Origin: Mesorhizobium sp.
Lineage (GTDB): Bacteria; Pseudomonadota; Alphaproteobacteria; Rhizobiales; Rhizobiaceae
Reading direction: 5' to 3'
Assembly (NCBI GenBank): GCA_004017535.1
Contig: SAJS01000009.1
Span: 62,001 to 126,000 of the forward strand
Length of the DNA stretch: 64,000 bases
Part shown: one piece after another, positions 8,605-17,092 of the stretch
Numbering within the stretch: position 1 is the stretch's first letter
How the letters are laid out: each line of letters begins with the position of its first letter
Made by a program: the position numbers and the translations under genes
The notes under the pieces: generated by a model
The model's database searches: none
What the model saw: the letters and a program-made list of their open reading frames with translations, nothing else
What the model was told of the DNA's origin: nothing

Positions 8605-10028
8605 GACGCAACCGCAAGGTCAAGATCCTCGCCACCATCGGTCCTGCTTCCTCTTCGGAGGAGATGCTAAGAAAGCTCTTCGAAGCCGGCGCCGATGTCT
8701 TCCGCATCAATATGAGCCATACCGACCACGAGCTGATGCGCACGCTGGTCGGGCGCATCCGCGCGGTCGAGGCCGCCGTCGGCCGGCCGATCGGCATTCT
8801 TGCCGACCTGCAGGGCCCGAAGCTCAGGGTCGGCAAGTTCGTCAACGGCAAGGAAGCGCTGACTGTCGGCCAGACCTTCACGCTCGACGACAATCCGGAA
8901 CCCGGCACGTCGAAGCGTGTGTACCTGCCGCACCCCGAAATCCTGAGCTCGGTCGAGGCCGGTCACAGACTTTTGATCGACGACGGCAAGCTGGAGCTGA
9001 AGGCTCTGAAGGCCGACGGCAAGTCGATCACCTGCACGGTCGTCGCCGGCAGCGGCATCTCCGACAAGAAGGGCGTCAGCCTGCCCGATACCGACCTGCC
9101 GGTCGGCGCGCTGACCGACAAGGACCGCGCCGATCTCGACGCGGTGCTTGCCACCGGCGTCGACTGGGTGGCGCTGTCCTTCGTGCAGCGGCCGGAGGAT
9201 CTGGCGGAAGCCCGCAAGATCGCGCGCGGCCGCGCGCTGATCATGGCCAAGATCGAGAAGCCGCAGGCGGTCGCCAGGCTCCCCGAGATCATCGAGCTCT
9301 CCGACGCGCTGATGGTCGCCCGCGGTGATCTCGGCGTCGAGATGCCGATCGAAGCCGTGCCCGGCATCCAGAAGCAGATCACGCGCGCGGCGCGGCGCGC
9401 CGGCAAGCCGGTGGTGATCGCCACACAGATGCTGGAATCGATGATCACCGCGCCGGTGCCGACCCGAGCCGAGGTCTCCGACGTTTCAATAGCGGTGTTC
9501 GAGGGCGCCGATGCGATCATGCTTTCGGCCGAATCCGCGGCCGGCGCCTATCCGGTCGAGGCGGTTGGCATGATGAACCGCATCGCCACCAAGGTCGAAA
9601 CGGACCCGACCTATGCCGGCATCATCAACGCGCAGCGTTCTGAACCCGAGGCGACCGGTGCGGACGCCATCTCGCTCGCCGCTCGCGAGATCGCCGAGAC
9701 GCTGAAACTATCGGCGATCATTTCCTACACCGCGTCCGGCACCACCGGGCTGCGCGCCGCGCGCGAGCGCCCGCAGGTGCCGATCGTGGCGCTGTCGCCG
9801 ATCCTCAACACCGCGCGCCGCCTGTCGCTGCTGTGGGGCACGCATTGCGTGGTTTCGGAGGACGCTACCGACCTCGACGACATGGTCGACCGGGCCTGCC
9901 GCATCGCGCTGGAAGAAGGTTTCGGCAAGCCTGGCGACCGTGTCATCATCACGGCCGGCGTGCCGCTCAGGACACCCGGATCGACCAATATGCTGCGTAT
10001 TGCGTATATCGGGTCTGAGACGCATTAG
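8601..10028 (+). CDS. pykA: Pyruvate kinase
   Basis: Catalyses phosphoenolpyruvate + ADP to pyruvate + ATP. The 475-residue length fits the family. Motifs in order: KILATIGPASSS (residues 8-19), RINMSH, MAKIEKPQAV (active-site Lys) and VIATQMLESM, followed by the C-terminal domain. It overlaps the DUF1036 gene by 4 bp. A 148-bp repeat element begins 6 bp after its stop codon, so the transcript's 3' end probably lies within that foldback sequence. Confidence 0.97.
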   Translation: MRRNRKVKILATIGPASSSEEMLRKLFEAGADVFRINMSHTDHELMRTLVGRIRAVEAAVGRPIGILADLQGPKLRVGKFVNGKEALTVGQTFTLDDNPEPGTSKRVYLPHPEILSSVEAGHRLLIDDGKLELKALKADGKSITCTVVAGSGISDKKGVSLPDTDLPVGALTDKDRADLDAVLATGVDWVALSFVQRPEDLAEARKIARGRALIMAKIEKPQAVARLPEIIELSDALMVARGDLGVEMPIEAVPGIQKQITRAARRAGKPVVIATQMLESMITAPVPTRAEVSDVSIAVFEGADAIMLSAESAAGAYPVEAVGMMNRIATKVETDPTYAGIINAQRSEPEATGADAISLAAREIAETLKLSAIISYTASGTTGLRAARERPQVPIVALSPILNTARRLSLLWGTHCVVSEDATDLDDMVDRACRIALEEGFGKPGDRVIITAGVPLRTPGSTNMLRIAYIGSETH

Positions 10029-10034
10029 GTATGC

Positions 10035-10182
10035 CGATATTCAGATGAGGCCGGCCTGCAAGTAGCGGCTTCCTGCGCTTCCGGTGTGTACTTTAAGTAC
10101 GCTCCGCTCCGGTTCTCGAAGCCATCCAGTTTGGTCGCTTCGCGCCCGTCTTAGACTCCGGCTCGGCCTAACCTGAATCTCG
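10035..10182 (+). repeat. Foldback repeat element, family A copy 1
   Basis: A 148-bp element bounded by CGATATTCAGATGAGGCCG and CGGCCTAACCTGAATCTCG, which are imperfect 19-bp terminal inverted repeats. The interior has the palindrome GTACTTTAAGTAC. It matches copies at 29988-30113 and 43443-43623 in the same orientation. It starts 6 bp after the pykA stop. No protein is encoded. The next 50 bp up to the minus-strand hydrolase show nothing. Confidence 0.9.
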
Positions 10183-10232
10183 GCACAGCTAGCCGTACCC
10201 GCCCAAGCGTTCAGGAGCTGATTACCGAAGTT

Positions 10233-11294
10233 TCAGGTCGGCGCGAGCTCGGCGTCGGGCACCTTGATGTCGGGGCACTTGCCGTCATTGTAGGCGTCGC
10301 CGGCAATCCGGCCCTCCACGGCCTTGGCTATCGCTTGTAGATCGACATCTTCGCCCGCGACCTTCCGGATCGCGCCGACCACGAGATCGGGTGCGATCCA
10401 GTCCGGCTTATGGCCGAGATTGCGGACCCAAACCAGTTCGGCGCCGGGAATGTCGCGCTCGAGGCCGACGGAGTGGATCGTCGCGTAGACCACCTTGTCG
10501 CGGTCGCCCGAGATGACGACGGTCGGCGCCTTGATCTCCCGGTAAGCGGGCGAGGCGGTCCGGACATAGTCGTGGAGCTGGGCGACATCGCGAGCGTTGG
10601 CGCGGAAGGCGGATGGCCTGAGCACCAGCGGGATCGAGGCGTTTTGGAGATAAAAGTCCGGCAGGGTGTTGGGGGAGAAGACGCAAGCAGTCGCATCGCC
10701 GATCCGCAGCATGCCGGCCGGGCAGGCGAGCGTTTCCGAAAACAGCCAGCCGACCACCGGCGTGGCGGTGAGCTTGTAATACCAGGCGGTCGCGCCGCCT
10801 GGCCATGGGTGCGTGGCGGGGGCGAGGAAGACCAGACCCAGCGTCTTTTCAGGATGCTGGCGAGCGAAGGCCGTGGTGATCGCGCCGCCGAAGGAATGGG
10901 CGACGACAATGGCCTTTGCAATGCCGAGGCGGTCCATCAGCCCGGCGATCGTATCGGCCTGCGCGGCCAGAGTTTCGTTGTTGCCGCGCCGCGACCAGCC
11001 GAGGCCCGGGCGGTCGAGGAACAGCATCTCGGCGCGGCCCTCGAGCAGCGGCTTCAGCGGCAGCATCTGGTCCTTGAGGTTGGCGCTGGCGCCATGGATG
11101 AAGACGAGCGGCGCCAGGTCGGCGTCGGCAGGCGCCGGGATATGGGCATAATGGATGCGCGCGCCGTTGACCTCGGCGAACTCGCCGGCCGGCGGACTGC
11201 GTCGCTCGATCAGCCAGACGCCGGCGCGGGTGATGCCGGCCAGGGCAAAGAGGAGCGCGATGAGGAAGAGGAGCGCGGCGCCGATGAGGTTCAT
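10233..11294 (-). CDS. Membrane-anchored alpha/beta hydrolase
   Basis: A 353-residue protein with an N-terminal membrane segment (residues 2-25, LIGAALLFLIALLFALAGI) and an alpha/beta hydrolase domain. The oxyanion-hole motif is FIHGAS, the nucleophile elbow AHSFGG, and the likely acid and histidine of the triad lie in ISGDRDKVV and RNLGHKPD. The lid region carries two cysteines (ACPAG and TACVF) that could form a disulphide, so the domain probably faces the periplasm. The substrate is unknown. It stands alone, with 135 bp of unassigned sequence before the next gene. Confidence 0.87.
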   Translation of the reverse strand: MNLIGAALLFLIALLFALAGITRAGVWLIERRSPPAGEFAEVNGARIHYAHIPAPADADLAPLVFIHGASANLKDQMLPLKPLLEGRAEMLFLDRPGLGWSRRGNNETLAAQADTIAGLMDRLGIAKAIVVAHSFGGAITTAFARQHPEKTLGLVFLAPATHPWPGGATAWYYKLTATPVVGWLFSETLACPAGMLRIGDATACVFSPNTLPDFYLQNASIPLVLRPSAFRANARDVAQLHDYVRTASPAYREIKAPTVVISGDRDKVVYATIHSVGLERDIPGAELVWVRNLGHKPDWIAPDLVVGAIRKVAGEDVDLQAIAKAVEGRIAGDAYNDGKCPDIKVPDAELAPT

Positions 11295-11429
11295 GCGGTG
11301 AGATACGACGGCAGGTGACGATCTGGTTCAGCAGTCAGCCGATCTTGACAGGTTCAGCCACGTTGGCTGCCGGAATCTATCGCGCTGCCGTGGCCCGCGC
11401 GAGCCGGGAAGTCTCCGCCAATCGCCGGA

Positions 11430-11831
11430 CTAGTTCAGATTGATGTCGCGACTTGCCGAGCGCATCGACACCGAGAAGCCGGCCAGAACGTCGAACAGCG
11501 CGATGATCATCAGTGTGAAGAAGACGGAGTGCGCTGCGCCCTTCACCAGCAGGAACTCGACGAGAAAGGCGATGAAGACCAGCGTCGACAGAAGGTGATC
11601 CAGGATCGAGGCATTGGTCGTGCGCACCGATTTCGAGATTTCGACGAATAGAAAGATCAGCCCGATCAGCACCATCAGGTCGCCCAGCGTCATCGAGAAG
11701 ACGCCGCCCGACATCATGCGGAAGGAGAACATCTCGGTCATCCAGGGATCGTCGCCGCCGCCGAACAATCCGAGCAGGCCCAGATTGTAGAGGACGAAAG
11801 GCACGATCAGCAGCGGGATGGCACCGAACAT
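11430..11831 (-). CDS. Small integral membrane protein, unknown function
   Basis: A 133-residue protein with four hydrophobic segments: about residues 5-25, 50-66, 82-105 and 108-125. There are no residues that identify an enzyme. I use the ATG at 11831, which has GGAG eight bases upstream and puts the first membrane segment at the N-terminus; a longer reading to 11966 would run through a perfect 28-bp palindrome and is unlikely. The family was not recognised. It lies downstream of rpmF on the same strand but is separated from it by a terminator. Confidence 0.7.
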   Translation of the reverse strand: MFGAIPLLIVPFVLYNLGLLGLFGGGDDPWMTEMFSFRMMSGGVFSMTLGDLMVLIGLIFLFVEISKSVRTTNASILDHLLSTLVFIAFLVEFLLVKGAAHSVFFTLMIIALFDVLAGFSVSMRSASRDINLN

Positions 11832-11939
11832 CTGGGCGACTCCAATCAGGGCACCCCCTCTTGTAAAATCCGCGGCAAGCGCGCCGTCAAGGTTTTTCGC
11901 AGGCGGCGATGAACACGCTGTAAGACCTAATGAAATAAC

Positions 11940-11967
11940 GATGTCAGCCGGTTGTCCGGCTGACATC
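11940..11967. promoter_or_regulatory. Perfect 28-bp palindrome upstream of the four-TM protein gene
   Basis: GATGTCAGCCGG, loop TTGT, CCGGCTGACATC: twelve perfect base pairs, about 110 bp upstream of the ATG at 11831. On the minus strand it is followed by GTTATTTCATT, so it could be a weak second terminator after rpmF, or an operator or RNA hairpin. Confidence 0.6.
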
Positions 11968-12052
11968 GCATCCCTCCAGGCGCGGCCTCGACAATGGGAA
12001 CCATCTCATGCCGCCTTCGGGACCAGTCGGCGGACCGGCAGGGCGCCAAAAC

Positions 12053-12080
12053 AAAAAGACCGGCCAAGGGCCGGTCTTTT
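12053..12080 (-). terminator. Terminator of rpmF
   Basis: On the minus strand AAAAGACCGGCC, CTT, GGCCGGTCTTTTTG; stem of 12 bp with an A-run before and T-run after, so it can work both ways. Confidence 0.9.
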
Positions 12081-12105
12081 GAAAGTCGCAAACCTTGGAA
12101 GCGTC

Positions 12106-12288
12106 TCAGCTTTCCTTCGGCTCCAGAACCTGGCGGCCGCGATACATGCCGGTCTTCAGGTCGATGTGGTGCGGGCGGCGCATTTCGCCGGAATTCTTGT
12201 CCTCGACATAGGTCGGGGCCTTGAGGGCGTCGGCCGAGCGGCGCATGCCGCGCTTCGACGGAGAGGTTTTTCTTTTTGGAACGGCCAT
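12106..12288 (-). CDS. rpmF: 50S ribosomal protein L32
   Basis: A 60-residue basic protein that starts [20 protein letters not shown] and has [19 protein letters not shown], the alphaproteobacterial L32 sequence pattern. It is a component of the large ribosomal subunit near the peptidyl-transferase exit. This version lacks the four cysteines that bind zinc in some bacterial L32 proteins. It is monocistronic as far as can be seen, with a terminator 26 bp downstream and mtgA more than 150 bp upstream on the same strand. Confidence 0.97.
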   Translation of the reverse strand: MAVPKRKTSPSKRGMRRSADALKAPTYVEDKNSGEMRRPHHIDLKTGMYRGRQVLEPKES

Positions 12289-12442
12289 GGATATGCTCCA
12301 CTACATGGTCAAAATGCCCCGGCAACCCTCGCGAAAGGGCCGCATCGAGGCCATAATCTGAGAAAGTCGGGTGCCTATACACGCCTTGCGCCGTTTTGGC
12401 CAGCGTTACCCGCGAATTTTTTTGAACCGGCGCCGCTTCGTC

Positions 12443-13150
12443 CTAATCGAGGCATCCGACATACGCGCCGGACCGGCTGGCGCGCCTTTCTATCAGCGAG
12501 GCCAGCCGGCGCAATCCTGGCCCAGGCTTGGCCGGATTGCGCGCGATCGGGTTGGGCAGGCTGACGGCGAGCAGAGCGGCTTGCCTTCGCGACAACTGTT
12601 TGGCCGATACGCCGAAATGATGCCGCGCGGCGGCCTCGATGCCGTAGATGCCCGGGCCCCATTCCGCGATGTTGAGGTAGATCTCCATGATCCGCCGCTT
12701 CGACATCACCGCATCGAAATAGACGGCCAAAGGCAGCTCGACCACCTTGCGCACACTGCCAAGCGGCCGCGACCACAGGAAAAGGTTCTTCACCGTCTGC
12801 ATGGTGATGGTGGAGGCGCCGCGCGTCGCCTCGCCGGCCAGCGCGTCATCGACCACGCCACGCAATTCGCCGAGATCGACGCCGCGATGGAAACAGAACT
12901 GCCCGTCTTCCGACATGATCACCGAATGCGCCAGCACCGGCGCCACGTCATCGATCGACACCCAGCGCCGGTCGTAGCCGGAGAAGGTCGCGAGGTCCTT
13001 CAGCATAAGGGTCGATATCGGATGCACGAAGGACGGAAGGTACAGGAAGGTGAGCACGACCGGAATGGCCGCCAGCACGAGCGCGACAACCAGGCAGCGC
13101 CGGCCGATGCGCCTCAGACTGGCGCGGCTCAGGCGCCGCGACCGCGCCAT
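12443..13150 (-). CDS. mtgA: Monofunctional peptidoglycan glycosyltransferase
   Basis: A GT51 enzyme that polymerises lipid II into glycan strands on the outer face of the inner membrane. It has one N-terminal membrane segment after a basic stretch ([20 protein letters not shown]). The catalytic motif [14 protein letters not shown] carries the essential Glu; [16 protein letters not shown] and [15 protein letters not shown] are the other GT51 motifs. There is no transpeptidase domain, hence monofunctional. The start at 13150 gives 235 residues, the usual size; in-frame ATG 13225 and TTG 13249 upstream lack clear ribosome sites. Divergent from the prenyl synthase gene. Confidence 0.93.
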   Translation of the reverse strand: MARSRRLSRASLRRIGRRCLVVALVLAAIPVVLTFLYLPSFVHPISTLMLKDLATFSGYDRRWVSIDDVAPVLAHSVIMSEDGQFCFHRGVDLGELRGVVDDALAGEATRGASTITMQTVKNLFLWSRPLGSVRKVVELPLAVYFDAVMSKRRIMEIYLNIAEWGPGIYGIEAAARHHFGVSAKQLSRRQAALLAVSLPNPIARNPAKPGPGLRRLASLIERRASRSGAYVGCLD

Positions 13151-13278
13151 GTCCAGCCCTTCGCTTCCATGTTCGACGATCGGTTCCGTCAAGCCGTCCC
13201 ACCCGTGCCTCGCCCCCTCCGGCATAAAGGCGCGCGCCTGCTTGCGCAATGTCTGAGTGTCGGCTACCGGTCCCGGCC

Positions 13279-14196
13279 ATGAGCAAAGACGACCGGATCG
13301 CCTTCGAAACCGCGCTTTTCCTGCGCGCCGCCGCCGCCGAGACCGAGCTGCGCCGGATTCTTGACGCGCGTCCGCTCACCGGTGAGATCGAGCGGCCCGA
13401 GCGTTTGATGGCGGCGATGCGGCATGGCGTACTCAACGGCGGCAAGCGGCTGCGGCCTTTCCTAGTCATGGAAAGTGCCGCGCTGTTTTCGGCCGACAAT
13501 GACGCGGCGTTACGCGTCGCCGCGGCGCTGGAATGCGTGCATTGCTATTCGCTGATCCATGACGACCTGCCTTCCATGGACGACGACGATCTGCGCCGCG
13601 GCCAGCCGACCGTGCACAAGGCCTTCGACGAGGCGACAGCGATCCTCGCCGGCGACGCGCTGCTGACCTTGGCCTTCGACATCATTGCCGACGAGGCGAC
13701 GGCATTGCCCGCCGACCGTCGAGTGGCGCTCGTGCTGGCGCTCGCGCGCGCGGCCGGCGCCGGCGGCATGGTCGGCGGCCAGATGCTCGATCTGGAAGCC
13801 GAGCGCAACCGGCCGGACGAGGCAGGCATCATCACGTTGCAGGCGATGAAGACCGGCGCGCTGATCCGCTTCGCCTGCGAGGCCGGCGCGATCGTCGCCG
13901 GCGCGCCGTCCGCCGACCGCGAGCGGCTGGCCGAATTCGGCTCGGCGATCGGCCTTGCCTTCCAGCTCGCCGACGACCTGCTCGACCTGACCGCTGACGC
14001 CAAGCAGATGGGCAAGGCGACCAACAAGGACGCCGCCGCCGGCAAGGCGACGCTCGCTTCGCTGCACGGCCCCGACTGGGCGCGCGGCCAGCTCCACGGC
14101 CTGATCGACCAGGCGCACGCGCTGCTCGAGCCCTATGGCGAGCGGGCAGGGTTGCTCAAGGAGGCCGCGACTTTTGTCGCCATCCGCAACAGCTGA
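13279..14196 (+). CDS. ispA: Polyprenyl diphosphate synthase (farnesyl/geranylgeranyl type)
   Basis: A class I trans-prenyltransferase that condenses isopentenyl diphosphate with allylic diphosphates. It has about 305 residues. The first Asp-rich motif is [11 protein letters not shown], with Tyr five residues before it (CYSLIHDD), the arrangement of the bacterial type II farnesyl synthase; the second is [18 protein letters not shown] is the substrate-binding Lys/Arg region. A longer start at 13249 adds ten residues; neither start has a strong ribosome site. The dxs/xseB genes often next to ispA are absent here. Chain length is inferred, so geranylgeranyl diphosphate is possible. No feature is seen in the 155 bp after it. 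Confidence 0.88.
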   Translation: MSKDDRIAFETALFLRAAAAETELRRILDARPLTGEIERPERLMAAMRHGVLNGGKRLRPFLVMESAALFSADNDAALRVAAALECVHCYSLIHDDLPSMDDDDLRRGQPTVHKAFDEATAILAGDALLTLAFDIIADEATALPADRRVALVLALARAAGAGGMVGGQMLDLEAERNRPDEAGIITLQAMKTGALIRFACEAGAIVAGAPSADRERLAEFGSAIGLAFQLADDLLDLTADAKQMGKATNKDAAAGKATLASLHGPDWARGQLHGLIDQAHALLEPYGERAGLLKEAATFVAIRNS

Positions 14197-14351
14197 CGAC
14201 AGGCTATCGGACGCCTGAAGATGCTTTCGTGCCATGCCGTCGGCCTGAAGAGGCCGCATACAATCCGCCGGCTCTGACCACCGCCAGCCTCCGTCGCCGT
14301 CCAGCCGCGGAACTGGCGGCGGTATGCGCGCGGCGACGGGTCGGGACATTG

Positions 14352-16043
14352 TCAGTTCTGCACGTTCGCGGCGCGTGGGTCGGGAATGGGCACGGCGGCG
14401 ATCAGTTCGCGCGTGTAATCCTCGCGCGGTGACGACAGCACCGCGCGGCGCGGGCCGGCTTCAACGATGCGGCCGGCGCGCATGACGGCGACGTCGTGGC
14501 TCATGCGCTCGACCACCGCCATGTCGTGCGAGATGAACAGATAGGCTAAGCCCAGCGTCTCTTGCAGCTCCAGCATCAGGTCGAGCACGCGCGCCCTGAC
14601 CGACACGTCGAGCGCGGCGACGCTTTCGTCGGCGACGATCAGCTTCGGTTCCAGGGCCAGGGCGCGTGCGATGCAGATGCGCTGGCGCTGGCCGCCGGAA
14701 AATTCGTGCGGATAGCGCGAGGCGTGATCGGCTTCGAGCCCGACCCGCGCAAGAAGCGAGGCCACGCGCTCGCGCCGATCGTCCTTGCTGCCGATGCCGT
14801 GAATGACGAGCGGCTCGGCGATGGCGGCTCCCACCGTCATGCGCGGGTCGAGCGAGGCGTAGGGATCCTGGAAGATCATCTGCGCGGCGCGGCGCACCGG
14901 CCGCATCGCGCTCGCCGACAGGCCGTGAATGGACGTGCCGCCGATGATCACCGCGCCGGTGAACGGAACGAGGCCGAGCACGGCCTTGCCAGTGGTGGAC
15001 TTGCCGGAGCCGCTTTCACCAACGAGGCCGAGCGTGCGGCCCGGCCTTATCTCGAAGGAGACACCCTGCACAGCCGGCGCCTCCGAGGCGCGGCGGCGGA
15101 ACAGGCTGGCGGAAACGCCGTAGTCGACGACCAGGTTCTTCACCGAAAGCACGGGCGCTTCGCCGTTCGGCGCCGGCGGCCGGGGGGTAGCCGTGACGCG
15201 AGGCGGTGCGTCGGTTCCCGCGAAGGCGCCGAGGCGCGGCACGGCGGCAAGCAGCTCGCGCGTGTAGTCGGCTTGCGGCCGCTCGAAGATGTCGAGCACG
15301 GCGCCCGCCTCGACGATCCGTCCCTCGCGCATGACGGCCACCCGGTCGGCCATCTCGGCGACGACGCCCATATCATGGGTGATGAGGATGATGGCGGTGC
15401 CGAACTCCCGTTTCAGTTCCCGCATGAGCTTGAGGATCTGCGCCTGCACCGTCACGTCGAGCGCCGTCGTCGGCTCGTCGGCCAGAAGCACTTTCGGCCG
15501 GCAGGACAGCGCCATCGCGATCATGACGCGCTGGCGCATGCCGCCGGAGAGCTCGTGCGGATATTGCTTCATGCGCCGCGCCGGGCCGCTGATATGCACG
15601 ACATCCAGCATGTCGCGGGCACGCTGCTCGACGCTTGAACCCTCCGCCCCCTGGTGGATGCGGATCGCCTCGGTCAGCTGCGCGCCGATCGAGTGTACAG
15701 GGTTGAGCGACGTCATCGGCTCCTGGAAGATCATCGCGATCTCGCCGCCGCGCACGTCGCGCATGGCGCGCTCCGGCAGGCGCGGGAGCGACTGGCGTTC
15801 GAGCCTGATGTCGCCGCCGGCGATGCGCAGCGAGGCGCGCGGCAACAGGCGCATGATCGAAAGCGCCGTCACGGACTTGCCCGAGCCGGATTCGCCCGCA
15901 AGGCAGAGCGTCTCGCCCGACGCCAGCGCAAAGCTGATGCCGTCGATGACGCGCCTTGCGCCTTCAGGCGTCAGCGCGTCCACCGACAGGTTCTCGACGG
16001 TCAGGACAGCCTCTCTTCCTCGTCCGGAACCATCCGCCATCAA
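14352..16043 (-). CDS. Oligopeptide-type ABC transporter, tandem ATP-binding protein
   Basis: A 563-residue protein made of two ABC ATPases in one chain, equivalent to fused DppD and DppF. The first half has GESGSGKSVTALS (Walker A) near residue 55, signature LSGGMRQRVMIAMAL and VLLADEPTTALDVT (Walker B). The second half repeats these (GESGSGKSTTGKA, FSGGQRQRICIARAL, LIVADESVAALDVS) from about residue 300. It energises the two permeases at 18745-20516. It is last in the amide operon and overlaps the formamidase stop by 4 bp. Either of two adjacent ATGs (16043, 16040) may be the start. Confidence 0.93.
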   Translation of the reverse strand: MMADGSGRGREAVLTVENLSVDALTPEGARRVIDGISFALASGETLCLAGESGSGKSVTALSIMRLLPRASLRIAGGDIRLERQSLPRLPERAMRDVRGGEIAMIFQEPMTSLNPVHSIGAQLTEAIRIHQGAEGSSVEQRARDMLDVVHISGPARRMKQYPHELSGGMRQRVMIAMALSCRPKVLLADEPTTALDVTVQAQILKLMRELKREFGTAIILITHDMGVVAEMADRVAVMREGRIVEAGAVLDIFERPQADYTRELLAAVPRLGAFAGTDAPPRVTATPRPPAPNGEAPVLSVKNLVVDYGVSASLFRRRASEAPAVQGVSFEIRPGRTLGLVGESGSGKSTTGKAVLGLVPFTGAVIIGGTSIHGLSASAMRPVRRAAQMIFQDPYASLDPRMTVGAAIAEPLVIHGIGSKDDRRERVASLLARVGLEADHASRYPHEFSGGQRQRICIARALALEPKLIVADESVAALDVSVRARVLDLMLELQETLGLAYLFISHDMAVVERMSHDVAVMRAGRIVEAGPRRAVLSSPREDYTRELIAAVPIPDPRAANVQN

Positions 16044-16984
16044 TTGAAGACGATCCTCGGAAAATAGAACGAGACGACCCAGTTCGGCATGTCGACGATC
16101 TCGCTGATGCGCAAATCGCCGCAGACCGAGCAGAGCATGTAGGCGTCGACCGGCTTCAGCCCATGGTCGGCGGCGAGCAGGTCGACCATGCGCATCACGC
16201 TCTCGCGCGCCGCGGTCATCAGGTCCGGCCCGACGCCGGTGGTGACCTCATAGCCTTTCTCGTCGAGATGGCGGGTCACCGGCCCCGGCGTGGTGAAGCG
16301 CGGACTTTCCAGCCGCGCGTCCTTGACCAGCTCGATCGTCGCCTCGACGTCCATGCGGCTCTCGATCGCCGTGCCGCAAACCTCGCCATCGCCTTGAGCG
16401 GCGTGGGTGTCGCCGATCGAGAACAGCGCGCCCTCGACCTCGACCGGGAGGTAGAGCGTGGTTCCGGCTGCAAGGTCGCGGATGTCGAGATTGCCGCCGA
16501 CGCGGCGCGGCGGCACCACAGAATGCAGGCCGGGTTCGGCCGGTGCCACGCCGATGGTGCCGGCGAAGGGTTTCAGCGGCACGCGCCCGCCCGGACCATA
16601 GAGCGCCGGCGCCATCGAGGCGGCATCATATTTCCAGATGTGCAGCGCCGGCTCCTGGAACTGGTCGGCGAGCAGGCCGAAGCCCGGAATGTTGGCGGTC
16701 CAGCCGAGGCCCGACGGTTCGAAATGGCGCAGCGTGATCTTCAGTGCATCGCCCGGCATAGCGCCCTCGACATAGACGGGTCCGGTCACAGGATTGACCT
16801 TGCCGAAATCCATAGTCGAGACATCCGCCACGGTGGAGTTCGCGTCGAACTGGCCGCCGGAGGAATCGAGGCATTCGAAATGGATCGTCGAACCCGGGCT
16901 GGCGGTCAGCGCCGGCTCGAAATCGCGGTTCCAGCCGAAATGATGGCTGGCGCGATGGATTGTGTAGTCGCACTTCACGCACAT
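16040..16984 (-). CDS. Formamidase/acetamidase (FmdA/AmdA family)
   Basis: A 314-residue amidase of the FmdA_AmdA family that hydrolyses short-chain amides such as formamide or acetamide to ammonia and the acid, thus a nitrogen-scavenging enzyme of the cytosol. Recognisable family patterns are HHFGWNRDFEPAL near the N-terminus, HFECLDSSGGQ, the NPVTGPVYVEGAMPGD segment and SIGDTHAAQGDGEVCGTAIE, which holds His/Asp/Glu residues of the metal site. Location after an amide-type sensor (AmiC), ANTAR regulator and an ABC importer strongly supports its role. Substrate preference cannot be read from sequence. Confidence 0.92.
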   Translation of the reverse strand: MCVKCDYTIHRASHHFGWNRDFEPALTASPGSTIHFECLDSSGGQFDANSTVADVSTMDFGKVNPVTGPVYVEGAMPGDALKITLRHFEPSGLGWTANIPGFGLLADQFQEPALHIWKYDAASMAPALYGPGGRVPLKPFAGTIGVAPAEPGLHSVVPPRRVGGNLDIRDLAAGTTLYLPVEVEGALFSIGDTHAAQGDGEVCGTAIESRMDVEATIELVKDARLESPRFTTPGPVTRHLDEKGYEVTTGVGPDLMTAARESVMRMVDLLAADHGLKPVDAYMLCSVCGDLRISEIVDMPNWVVSFYFPRIVFN

Positions 16985-17055
16985 GATGGTTGCTTCTCGT
17001 TGGTTTTGGCAAGCCGCCCTCCCGTTTAGGCGGCATCATTCAAAAGGCGGCCGAC

Positions 17056-17074
17056 GGCGGGACGAACGCCCGCC
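17056..17074 (-). other. Intercistronic hairpin after the substrate-binding protein gene
   Basis: GGCGGG, seven-base loop, CCCGCC, lying 18 bp downstream of the binding-protein stop (minus strand) and without a T-run. Hairpins at this place often stabilise the abundant binding-protein mRNA relative to downstream genes; that role is inferred. Confidence 0.4.
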
Positions 17075-17092
17075 ACCGGGAAATGAAACGAC

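Noticed and set aside
11832-11966. N-terminal extension of the four-TM membrane protein
   Set aside because: The frame is open to 11966 but would run into the perfect palindrome, and the ATG at 11831 has a good ribosome site and natural membrane start.
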